Below, piece after piece: positions 1 to 9,179 of a stretch of DNA of 64,000 nt (position 1 is its first letter; each line of letters starts with the position of its first letter). The DNA is from Cystobasidiopsis lactophilus (lineage: Eukaryota; Basidiomycota; Agaricostilbomycetes; Agaricostilbales; Chionosphaeraceae): NCBI GenBank assembly GCA_001599975.1, contig BCIO01000001.1:3324293-3388292 (forward strand), written 5' to 3'. Position numbers and translations under genes: made by a program. The notes under the pieces are model-generated. The model saw only the letters and a list, made by a program, of their open reading frames with translations. It did not search any database and was not told where the DNA came from.

Positions 1-1039
1 TCCTTGACGGTGATGACGCCCTCCTTTCCGACCTTCTCCATGGCCTGGGCGATCAGCGCGCCGACATGGGCATCGCCATTGGCGGAGATGGTCGCCACCT
101 GCGCAATCTCGGCCGAGGTGGTGATGGACCGCTTGTTCTTCTCCAAAAACTCAATCACCGTGCTGTGATTCGCCACCAGAGGCATTGAGAAAGTTTCTCA
201 AAGATGGTTGCGGCAAAAAGCTCACTCGACAGCTTGTTGAGAACCACGACGGAGGTCCATAGGGTTGCAGCCAGCAGCAACGTTCTTGACACCTGTGAGG
301 GCCAGCTTGCTTTTAGAGACAGTTTACTCTTGAGTGTGAGCAGCCCGCACCTTCTGCGTAAATGGCCTGGGCCAAGACTGTCGCCGTGGTCGTGCCGTCA
401 CCTGCAATCTCGTTCGTCTTGTTGGCGACTTCTTGCACCAGCCTGCATTCCGTCAATGTCTGTGAGAATTGATCATTCTCTGTCAAGGATGTCGGCCATA
501 CCGCGCTCCCAGGTTCTGGAACTTGTCCTTCAAAGTGATGGACTTGGCGACGGTCACACCATCTCTGCACGAGAGCGGTCAGCTACCGAGCTCTGGAGAG
601 AGCTAGGGTTGGCGCCCGAAAAGTTTCGTACTTTGTGATTTTCGGCCCTCCATAAGGCTGTTCCAACTGCCTCAATCCACATCCTTCATAGGATACTGGA
701 GAAGCCAACGAACCTGCTCGATGATAACGTTGCGCCCCTTAGGCCCGAGGGTGACGGAGACGGCTTTGGCCAAGATGTCGACGCCGGCGAGCATGCCCGC
801 CCTCCCCTCGTTGCTGAACTTGATCTCCTAATCACCACCATCACCAACCGCACATCAGAGTTTGTAACCTCGAAAGAGACCGAAGACAGCGCAAATACCT
901 AGAGACCGGGGCAAGCATGAGCAAAAATATAAATTCCAAGGCAGCGAGAGCAAAGACGAACCTTGTGCGCGAACCGAAGCCCGAGCTTGGAAGCGGTCAC
1001 TGGCGTGCGCAGCGCTCTCTTAGAAGTGGACGACAGCAT
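1..1039 (-). CDS. HSP60: Mitochondrial chaperonin HSP60, 5' part (runs off left edge)
   Basis: Group I chaperonin that folds imported proteins in the mitochondrial matrix together with HSP10. Exon 1 (962-1039) starts [19 protein letters not shown], an Arg/Ser/Thr-rich matrix presequence. Exon 2 (714-827) reads [20 protein letters not shown] and [15 protein letters not shown] 26-nt exon (632-657) gives PYGGPKITK, and further exons give [19 protein letters not shown] and the ATP-site motif [15 protein letters not shown], then [12 protein letters not shown] and [19 protein letters not shown]. All junctions used are GT-AG. Only about the first 200 residues lie in the window; the 3' part is beyond base 1. 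It is divergent from HSP10. The family assignment is certain; the splice details are inferred. Confidence 0.95.
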
Positions 1040-1110
1040 GGTTTAAGGCAGCGGCGAGTCGAAGTCCTGGAGCAACCAGACGAAGCGGGGTTCCAAAATT
1101 TTTTTGGAGC

Positions 1111-1122
1111 GAAACTTCTGGA
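1111..1122. promoter_or_regulatory. Heat-shock element between HSP60 and HSP10
   Basis: The 260-bp gap between the two chaperonin start codons holds GAA-ac-TTC-tg-GA, three alternating nGAAn units at the spacing bound by trimeric Hsf1. A short imperfect palindrome (TTCC...GGA, 1091-1108) lies just beside it. One shared element would co-induce both genes. The match is seen directly; function is inferred from the position and the known heat regulation of both genes. Confidence 0.6.
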
Positions 1123-1299
1123 TCGTTGCGTCGTTTGCCTGCATCCACCAAATCCTCTCTACAACATGGTGCGTTGGTGTCCGCTGTGTTTAAGCTGTTG
1201 AGCAGGCCATGCTAACGGGCGGGCGGACCAGGCTCTGTCTGTCAAGTCCATCCGGGTAATGGTCCTTAACCATGAAGTGTCCTCCGTGCTTTGCGGCTC

Positions 1300-1728
1300 A
1301 TGCATCTCCCAAAGGCCGTCGCTCCCCTGCTTGACCGTGTTCTCGTTCAACGAGCAAAGATCGCCGAGGTTTGTCTCCTGCCCCTCCCACATCCTGTTTT
1401 AGGATATCAAAGAACCAGGGGGCAAACAGAAAACGGCGTCTGGCATCTTCCTCCCTTCTTCCTCGAACGACAAGGCGCCGTCAGAAGCCACCGTCATCGC
1501 TGTTGGCCCTGGCCATTTGTACAAGGGGAAGCTCCAAGAGGTCGCCGTCAAAGTGGGCGACAAGGTGCTCCTGCCCCAGTTCGGTGGCACGCCGGTCAAA
1601 GTGGGAGAAGATGTGCGTTTTGCGTCTCACTTTTAGCCCTTTAGTTCAAGGGCTCGAATTGTTTCGATGCGGCACAGGAATACCATTTGTTCAGGGACGC
1701 AGAGATCTTGGCCAAGCTCACCGAGTAG
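1300..1728 (+). CDS. HSP10: Mitochondrial co-chaperonin HSP10 (GroES family)
   Basis: Heptameric lid of the HSP60 chamber in the mitochondrial matrix. Exons read AVAPLLDRVLVQRAKIAE, then TASGIFLPSSSNDKAP and VAVKVGDKVLLPQFGGTPVK, then EYHLFRDAEILAKLTE and a stop, the standard order of a roughly 100-residue Cpn10. Introns are a GTTTGT...ACAG intron after the first block and one at 1613-1677. The start is set at ATG 1300 (MHLPKAVAP) because an in-frame TGA lies at 1273. An ATG at 1166 followed at once by GTGCGT could instead be a one-codon first exon. Divergent partner of HSP60. Confidence 0.9.
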
Positions 1729-2289
1729 AAGCCGCGCAATCTCGACCCTCATCTAATTTCCGATTGACACGACCATAACCTTGTAGCTTCTCTCCTCTCC
1801 GTCCTCTCTCGAAAGCCTTTGGTCCGGCCTTTGACTTTGAGCGGGCCTTCGCTCAACGCCCGAGCCCGGCACATTTTGGAATTTCAAGCAAAAGGGCGAC
1901 CAATCCATCATTTGCACCACTCACATTCTTATATTGTCACTCTTTGGACTACAACCGTGAGGCCCTGCTATTTGGGAGAGCTGAAACATGAGCTTCCAAG
2001 TTCGACCGCCACCACCCCTCTTCAACTTGGCGGCAAAGACGCTTGCCAGACGCGGAAAGATGACGGCACACTTTCACCAGAGGTGTTCAGTTGGACAGTC
2101 GTATCTGACAAGAGTGCTGTTGGAGAGTTTGCCACCGCCACCGCCAAAGTGCTCAGCATCGGACCTTCGTGTAGCACCGGGCTCCTTCTTCAGGCACGAA
2201 ACCCTGAGAGCGCTGGCGTGTAAGGCTGGAGAAGACCATAGAGGGCACCAGTTGCACATTTTAAATGGAGCAAGTACGAGTCACGAGTG
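1729..2289. other. Intergenic DNA downstream of HSP10
   Basis: I see no gene or recognisable element here. The open frames are short and do not resemble proteins. The stretch would hold the HSP10 3' UTR and the left edge of the duplicated module that begins near 2290. Confidence 0.5.
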
Positions 2290-3991
2290 GGGTCCCAAAA
2301 AGCCGTTAGAGAAACGGTCCTCTTCCGACTCACATGTGAAATGGCACGTTGGAGAGCTGGCTCATTATAACGGTTGCTTAAGACCACAGACTCGTTTTTG
2401 CTTGTACCCCCGCATGGTCTCTTGAGGAGGGCAGTTGGCCAAAGGTGGAGGGCTTGGTGGCAAAACCTCGAACGACTGGGAAAGCCTGAGCTTGACGGTT
2501 GAACCCTCTGGTGCTGCCGTGCGCCGCGTCATCGTTCGGCATGACGACTGCGTGTTTTTGTGGGAGGTTTCGAGAGGGGGCTGCACGCCCTGAGGGGATT
2601 GAGTTCGCTGCTGCCATTGGCGGCGGGGCGACTGGGTAGGGACTTGAGAAGAGCCTTGTTTGGCCTCTGAAAGGTGCCTTGGATGGCGCCATTTATATTC
2701 GAGTCCGAGAATGAGGCCATATGTGGAGGTCATTCCCGTTGGGAGGTGGCAACTGGCTTGCCTGGCTTCTTAGCCTCTTGCTCCTCCTCGTCGACAGGGC
2801 CGTTTGTTGAGGTCGCCCATCTGTAGCTGAGGACGACGGCCAGAAGATGCGCATGCTCTAAACCGGCACGACGCGCTGTAGCGTCGAGTCCACGCTGTCG
2901 ACTCGGCGCTCTTGCGAGAGCTCGACTCGATCCAAGATGCGCTGTTGCAAAGCACCACAGCCACACGCGCCTATGTCTCCAATGTGGTTCGGCAATATGG
3001 ACAGACGGTAGCCCCCCGAGTTGGTCGCGCCCGATTGACCTGTGTGCTCGCTTGATTGATCGATGCGAATGCGTCGATTTGTCGACACGGTGGCTTCGAT
3101 GTTGGCTCGGCGTGCGTTCGGTGCTCGGGACTGTTTCTTTTGCGCTTGGCCGTGCTCGGAGAACTGCGTGGCGGGATGTCAGGTCAGCGCTCGGACTCGA
3201 GGTGGCACAGAAGCATCGGGGATGGTGGCGAGTGGTCCAATCAAGATTTCGCACCCCCCTGTCTTCAAGTCTGGTCAAGGCAGCCCAATGTATCAGACGA
3301 TATTTGAAGGTCAATCAAGCTTAGGTGGTCGGTGGCGGACGACCTTTCAAGTGAGGCAAGTCACTCCTTGCCACCCAAACGACGCATCAGACCGAGCAAG
3401 ATGAAGATGGCCGACAGTGCTTGCCGACAAAGCCCCGAAGGTCAAGACCTGCCTCAGACCTGCTGTGTTCTGTCGTCGACATTTCTGGGCCGCAGGCGTC
3501 AAGCCCAATACTCTCCAAGCACTTCAACAGACACACACAGTCACAACCCATGAAGCACAGCACCAAACAGACACCCATTCTCTGGTGCTCAAGCAATCCT
3601 TCTGAACTGTCGAGGATGACGCTGCAGCTTTGAATGGCCGCCATTGCGCGCTGGGAGCAGGAAGCCAGCAAGGCACAGATCCTCAGCCAAGTCCTTGAAG
3701 GGCAAACTCGACTTGATCCCTTGATCTGATTGACGTGTCTGGTCGCGAATCGAGAGCAAGAAGTCAAATGGGGAAGACGACAGCCCGCTTTCCTCGAGTT
3801 GGCCTAGCGCTCTGGCAAACTGGAAGCACTCTCTCAAGCCTGACACCACTCAGACCACGGTGGCAGAGCGCGAGTCGAATACCACGAATGCCTTCGTCGA
3901 AGCGGAAGACTCACTGACTCAGGGGTCGCCTCGCTTCTTGCTCCGCCACCACATCCTTGTCCCACAACCTTGTTCATTACACTGTCCCAAT
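2290..3991 (+). repeat. Duplicated 5' module, copy A (inverted partner at 49272-50990)
   Basis: About 1.7 kb that recurs in reverse orientation at 49272-50990. Homology is patchy at the outer end (shared TTATAACGGTTGCTTA-like and ACATGTGAAATG blocks near 2330-2380) and becomes about 94% through 3170-3300. It is perfect over 3296-3416, and continues to within about 20 bases of the start codon of the downstream gene. Frames are broken by stops and by different indels in the two copies, so it does not look protein-coding. I found no terminal inverted repeats, target-site duplication or transposase. It could be a promoter/5' UTR block duplicated with its gene, or the relic of a larger dispersed unit. 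Confidence 0.8.
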
Positions 3992-4952
3992 ATGGCCTAC
4001 CAGTCGTTCCCAGATCTGCAACCTGTCGATTGGCACTATGGCCACTGTGACGACTGTCGCGCATACTACAACAGCATCGGGCCGTTCCAAATCTCTCGCA
4101 TGCCCCAGCCATCGATCCACGCCCAGCCGTGGCTCGTGCCCGACTGCTGGCTTAGCCCCCCTCCTCCTCCTCTTGTCTATCCCGACTTCAAAGCGCCAGC
4201 CATTTTCCTCAGCCAGCAAGTCGGCGACACCCTCAAGGACTACCGAAGCGGGCTGTTCATCAAGGAGACTTTGGCGCCAAGGTACGTCGCATTCTCCCGA
4301 CCTCCCTGCCTGGAGCCTTGTGGACTCAAGCGGCCCCTCTGACAGTATCGACTGGGTCCTGGACGGCTCGTTCGCCGCCAACCTGCTTTGGACCAGCGGC
4401 CCGAACATGTCGCCGAGCTACGTCGCCATGTCCACGCTGTTGACTCTCTTCCACGCCGGTATCGACGATCTCAAGACGATGAAGGCCTATCACCGCTTTC
4501 GGGACCTCGTCCACGCCGGGCAGTGGCAAGGCAGAGTGTGGGAACAGTACCAGTCGGTGCGCTCCTCGTCCCCCCTCTTTGCCTCCCATCTGTTTGCTCA
4601 CCACGACGAACCACAGCTGGCCAAGCAGCACCCAGAAATCGTGGGAGATTGCGTCGTGAACGAAACTCGTACCTGGCACATCATCAGCTGCCTCTTCTGG
4701 CAGGACGTGGCCAAGGCTTTCTACTTCTGGAATGACAACCAGCTGGGTGTGTCCCGATTCCGCTCTGCGTCCGACAGATTTTGCTGACCCTGTTTCTCTA
4801 TAGCCGAATGGAATGCAGCTCAAACCAAATGGGCCAAATTCTACCTTCAGGCGGGCGCTCCGGTTCCGTCTCCCTGGGACTCAGAAGGACGAGTCTTTGC
4901 CCTCCCCGATGAGGAGGACGAGTCCTCGCCGGACGAAGCCTCCCCCCTCTAG
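3992..4952 (+). CDS. Unknown-family protein, module A paralogue (259 aa)
   Basis: I do not recognise this family. Four exons (3992-4281, 4346-4556, 4617-4746, 4804-4952) with GT-AG junctions give 259 residues. The N-terminus is MAYQSFPDLQPVDWHYGHCD with a CDDC pair and a PPPPP run. A helical middle follows (QQVGDTLKDYRSGLF, LWTSGPNMSPSYVAMSTLL). The C-terminal part is rich in aromatics (WHIISCLFWQDVAKAFYFW) and ends in an acidic, Ser/Pro tail. There is no signal peptide or membrane segment. The first two intron positions and phases match the paralogue at 48228-49271, as do SGPNM and the spacing of aromatics. It lies directly downstream of duplicated module A. Function is unknown. Confidence 0.7.
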
Positions 4953-5367
4953 GTTCGTCCACATGATCTCTGATCTTGGTCATCTCACGCTCACCCGCGA
5001 TCTCCAGGCAATCTCGGTGCCTCGTCGCGTCCTCATTGGACCTAGGTTTCATACTATGTCGCTCCCATTGAGCATATTTCGTTGTTCTCCTCTCCGCAGT
5101 TATTCTCGCACTTCTGTTATCGCTCTGTTAGATTTACTATGCCTGGGGAGTGAGCACCGTATTCCGGGCTCTTGAGACTCCCGGTGGCTATTTGCAACCT
5201 GTTCCAATGTTCTTGGACTTGCACCGAATCGCGATCATAAACAGTAGACATCCTAAGAGACGCGAATCGTCGAAATTCATGAGAGGCTCTGAAGAGCAGC
5301 CACGTTGATCTCAAGGATCCCAATCTGGAGAAGTACAAATGAGGAAGACCTTCTAGACAAGTCTACT
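4953..5367. other. Convergent 3' intergenic region
   Basis: Gap between the stop of the module A gene and the predicted LSG1 stop. It probably holds both 3' UTRs. I see no coding signal or repeat. Confidence 0.5.
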
Positions 5368-7752
5368 CTAGGCCAAATCCAGAACGCTGTTTCCTGTATA
5401 GACATTCACACATGAGCAAGGTCGAGTCGAGCAGGAGCAAGAGTTCACCCACGTCCTCTTATTGGCCTTGAAGTGCTTCTTGCTGTGCTCTCAACAAATT
5501 CAGACAAGGTCAGAAGATCAAATTGGACAAGAGAACGCACGAGCTGATCTTCATCTCCTCCACTTGAGCGACTGGCAGGCCGTCGCTGCCCAGCTGCCTC
5601 TGATGCGGATACATCATGACCCTAGCAGACCCCTCTCCGGCTGCAGTGCCCTTAAACCTGGGCACGCCGCGCTGCTCGAGCGAGCCAAAGAAGGCGCGGT
5701 CTAGGGCATTGGACTTGTACGAGGCCTCAGCCGCTCGGTCCTTGCTGCCCTCGTGCGACTTCTGCTGCTGCTGCTCATTCATGGCGGGGATGAACGTGTT
5801 GGCCGACTTGCCGACTCGAGTGACGGGCGCCCGCTTCATTTTGACCCTCTCGAGCTGCTTGAGCCGCTCGAGGTCGCGGTTCTCCGAGTTGTAGTCGTCG
5901 GCGTCCTCGCCTGGTGGAGCTCGTCCGTACAGCAGCTTGCCGTTGACGTAGTCTTTAAGAATAGGGCGAGCCGAGCGAGACTCGTCTGGGTTGCCTTGGC
6001 CGGCCGTGAAGAAGCCTCTTGCCACTGCGCCGGTATCAGTTTGTGCGCAGATGCATACGATGAGCATGAGACTCACCTGCATAGACGGATAGAAGCTCTC
6101 GGGCAGTGATGAGGCCGGTGCCACCTTCTTCGATGGGCTTGGTGTGGATCGTTAGACCGTACGTCGCTTCCAAGACTTCTTTGGGAATGCGGTGGCAGAG
6201 CAGGTCCACCGGAGCCGTCCACTCTCGCATCTGGTCAATTGGTAGCACACCATCCAGGACCAGGTCGGCTTTAGTGGTGGCGAACTGAGGGAAGACCAGA
6301 CCGGGGCAATCGCAGAGCACAATCTGGTCGGAGAGGTGGATAGTCTGGAAGTTCTTGGTCTTGCCGGGCGTGGACGAGACGGACACTTTCTTGGCGCCAA
6401 TGAGCGCGTTGATGGTGCTCGATTTGCCAACATTGGGATAGCCCACTAAGCCAATGGTGAGCTTGGCCGGTGCTGGTTGGCCATCGACCGCAAAATCTGT
6501 GTCGCAAATCACCTCAGCATGAGTTCTGCTCAAAAGGAGCTCAGATGACGAACCGGAAAGCGGGGGCGCAGAATTGATGAACAGGGCTTCTAAAGCCTCG
6601 ACGGTCAACACCTTGGTCGACTCGTCTTCTTCCTCGTCTGCCTCTGCATCGGACGACTCTTCCTCCTCTGGTTCGGCAAGCGGCGCGTCAACCGAGTCTT
6701 GCTTGGCCATCTTCTCCTGCAACAAGGTGGCGTCCAGCGCGGAGAAGAACGCAAAGGGGATGCCTTTGCTCTTGAAATATTGCGCCCATATCCTCCTGTG
6801 AACCATATTTTGAGCCGAATGCGACAAGTGCGATGACAAAAGCAATCAAGCTTACCTCTGCCGGCGGGTGAGCAAATCGGCCTTGTTGACGAGCAGCAAG
6901 TTGCGCCTCTTGCCTTTCGTCGATATCGTGCTCGAAGTACCTTCAGTGACGTAGCTCTCTAGATCTTCGCATCGAAAGCCAAGAGGATTGCGAGCGTCGA
7001 GAATCTGGACGACAAGCTGGGAGCGCTCGATGGTTCGCCACAGCTGCCTCCAGACGGCCAAATTCCGTTCAAATGGGGTCAACAAGAAATCTTGCTGTTC
7101 GGTAAGTCTGTGAACCGCCAGGAGAGCTGAGCTCGTGAGTGAATTGGAAACATGAACGAGAGAACGAACTCGGCCAAACTCCGCCTCCACTCCAAGAATG
7201 CCACCCGCTCATTCCTCTCAAACACCTCTTTGTCCGTTCCTGCAGTCCACTGTGGCCGGCGGGGCACCCTGAGCACCTTGTCCTTCTGCCGCTGATGCAA
7301 GTCCCTCTCTTCGGCCTCGCTCAGCAGATACGGATTCTTGGAGCTGGAGCCGACCAGCGTGATAGAAGACGTCCGTTCAGCTGTGAAGTCGGTGTCGGCC
7401 AGCTGGGCCGTGTTGAGGAACTCTTGCAGGTCGTTCTCCTGCGTGACGGAATGCAAGCCAGAGGGCCTTTGCACGAACGATTGCTCGGTCAGCTCTGCCT
7501 CATCGGCCTTGGCTGTTGAACCACGTACAGCTCTGTTCGATGCAGCTCATTCTCGTACTCCTTCACCTGCTGCTTGGCCCGGCGATTGATCTGGGGCAGC
7601 GTTCAATTAAATTTTCGAAGCAAGCGCATGAAATCAAAGCAAGCGCACAATGGCTCGGCCTAGGCCAGAGTCCTTCTTGGCTGGCAGGGGCTACAGCACA
7701 CATTCTTAAGACGAGATTCCAGGGCGTAAGACGGTCTCAAAGAGCCTACCAT
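5368..7752 (-). CDS. LSG1: Large-subunit GTPase LSG1
   Basis: Cytoplasmic circularly permuted GTPase that releases the export adaptor Nmd3 from pre-60S subunits. Visible parts are LGRAI and NRRAKQQVKEYENELHR near the start, then LHSVTQENDLQEFLNTAQLA, a permuted G4 block (LVVQILDARNPLGFR, LLLVNKADLLT), an acidic insert, G1 (GLVGYPNVGKSSTINALIG) and G3 (LCDCPGLVFP), and a C-terminal YVNGKLLYGRAPPGED block. The first exon seems to be the ATG alone (7750-7752), spliced over a 59-nt intron to PLPAKKDSGLGRAI. The last exon (KKHFKANKRTW) and its stop are less certain. Only 88 bp separate its start from MDM12. Confidence 0.9.
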
Positions 7753-7840
7753 GGATTCAGCAAGTCGAAAGTCCGTCGAGTGAGCGCAACCCGCTCTTGT
7801 CCTGCTGGCGCCACCTTGCCGTTCGAACAAAGCGAACGTC

Positions 7841-8660
7841 ATGTCAGTAGAGCTGGCCTGGGACGCCCTAGATGAAGCGCTGGCATCGCGAGTGGCTCAG
7901 CTGCTGGACCAGGCCTTCCACGCCGCTCAGCTTCCGCCTTACCTGGGCGAGATCACGGTCACTGGCTTCGCATTCGGGGATGTGGACCCGGACGTGCAAC
8001 TGGTCGACATTCGAGACGTCTATCATGATTTCATCGATGAGGACGGCGACCAGATGCCTTTGGACCACTCGGACCTGACCAGCTTGGGCGGTGGGACCGA
8101 CGACTCGGAAGCTGGAAGCAAGATCCCCTCGGCCCAGCCTGCTCCTTCCCTGCAGCTTCACATGCGGGTCGCCTACTCGGGAAACCTCCGCATCGGCCTC
8201 AAGACCTCCCTGTTGATCAACTACCCGGCTCCTCTGTTCATGTCGCTCCCATTGAACCTGACCATGACCGGCCTCGCCTTCCACGGTACTTTCATCGTGG
8301 CCTATGAAGGCGACAGGCGGAAGGTGCATGTGTCAATTATGGACCCAGCGCATGATCCGTCGCATTTGGACACGCCGCCGGAGGAGGATGAGGGCGGCAT
8401 GGCACCTTACCGATCTTTCGGGGAGCGGGTCAGGCCTGCGGACAGACTGCTCACAGAGCTCGTTATCGAGAGTGAAGTGGGTCAGACGGACAAGCATGTG
8501 TTGAGAAACGTGGGCAAGGTGGAAAAGTTCATCCTCGACTTGGCGAGGTCTGCTTTGGAGGTGAGCTTTGGCTTTCCCAGCTACAAGTCCTGTACTGAAA
8601 CAAAAGGTGGCGCTTCAGTCGGAATTGATCTGGCCAGCCTTTCAGACGATAGCGTTCTAG
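7841..8660 (+). CDS. MDM12: ERMES subunit Mdm12 (SMP lipid-transfer domain)
   Basis: Subunit of the ER-mitochondria encounter structure, which moves phospholipids between the two membranes. Two exons (7841-8560, 8607-8660) give 257 residues. The N-terminus MSVELAWDALDEALASRVAQ and the blocks YLGEITVTGFAFGD, LRIGLKTSLLINYPAP and LPLNLTMTGLAFHGTF are the SMP fold. VEKFILDLARSALE joins across a 46-nt intron to VALQSELIWPAFQTIAF and the stop, which matches the usual Mdm12 C-terminus. There is an acidic insert around residues 60-90. It is divergent from LSG1 and convergent with the GID5-like gene. Reading past the splice site into 8661-8872 is a false extension. Confidence 0.93.
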
Positions 8661-9179
8661 TGGACCCAAACCCGCTCTTCGACCATGGAAGCGCGGCATC
8701 GTCAATTTGGAGTTCCTTGGAGCTTATTGAAGAGCTGTGTTTCCGTTACCAAAGGCACTTCCAGGTCTTCATCAAACCCCAGTGCTTATCTGGGCCACCT
8801 TGGTTGCGGACGCGGCCTCTCGGCAGCTGCCACCTCGCGTTCATCTCAAGAGCCGACCGATCAAGCTGCTAGTACCTCTACTCTCGTGGAGCATTGCATC
8901 TCGCCATATAGCTCTGGTTCCGCTTCAGTAACTGGTCTTGTAGAGCGAGCGACAGACCCAAAGGTAAGGAGTCAGCTTGCCAATCAAGCTGTTCCACCAG
9001 CTCACCCGTTTTGAATAGTCACTATGTCGCTCTCTGGACGCAATCTTCGGGGCCTTCAAAACTCATCAGCCGTTTTCAAGGAGGACCTCGATGCGGGCAG
9101 CAATCCTTGCCGCGCCCAAACCCCGTCCCTCGTCGCTCATGGAGCGTGAAACTGTGTATTATAGATATCACTGTACATT
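8661..9179. other. Convergent intergenic region, no gene seen
   Basis: Sits between the stop codons of MDM12 and the GID5-like gene. It contains a 42-codon frame from ATG 9022 (MSLSGRNLRGLQNSSA) without splice support or recognisable similarity. Most likely two 3' UTRs. Confidence 0.45.

Noticed and set aside
1166-1168. Alternative HSP10 start as a one-codon exon
   Set aside because: The donor GTGCGT is good, but the only in-frame acceptor is a weak AAAG at 1316 and the resulting N-terminus would be shorter than usual. ATG 1300 is preferred, though not proven.
2290-3991. Possible coding gene inside module A/B upstream DNA
   Set aside because: Frames open in one copy are interrupted by stops or shifted by indels in the other, although the DNA is highly similar. 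Conservation is therefore not at the protein level.
2290-3991. DNA transposon or LTR-type element as the source of the module
   Set aside because: No terminal repeats, target duplications, transposase, integrase or reverse-transcriptase-like frames were found at either copy.
8661-8872. Unspliced C-terminal extension of MDM12
   Set aside because: Removing the 46-nt intron gives the family's normal C-terminus and stop at 8660. The extension is only the unspliced reading.
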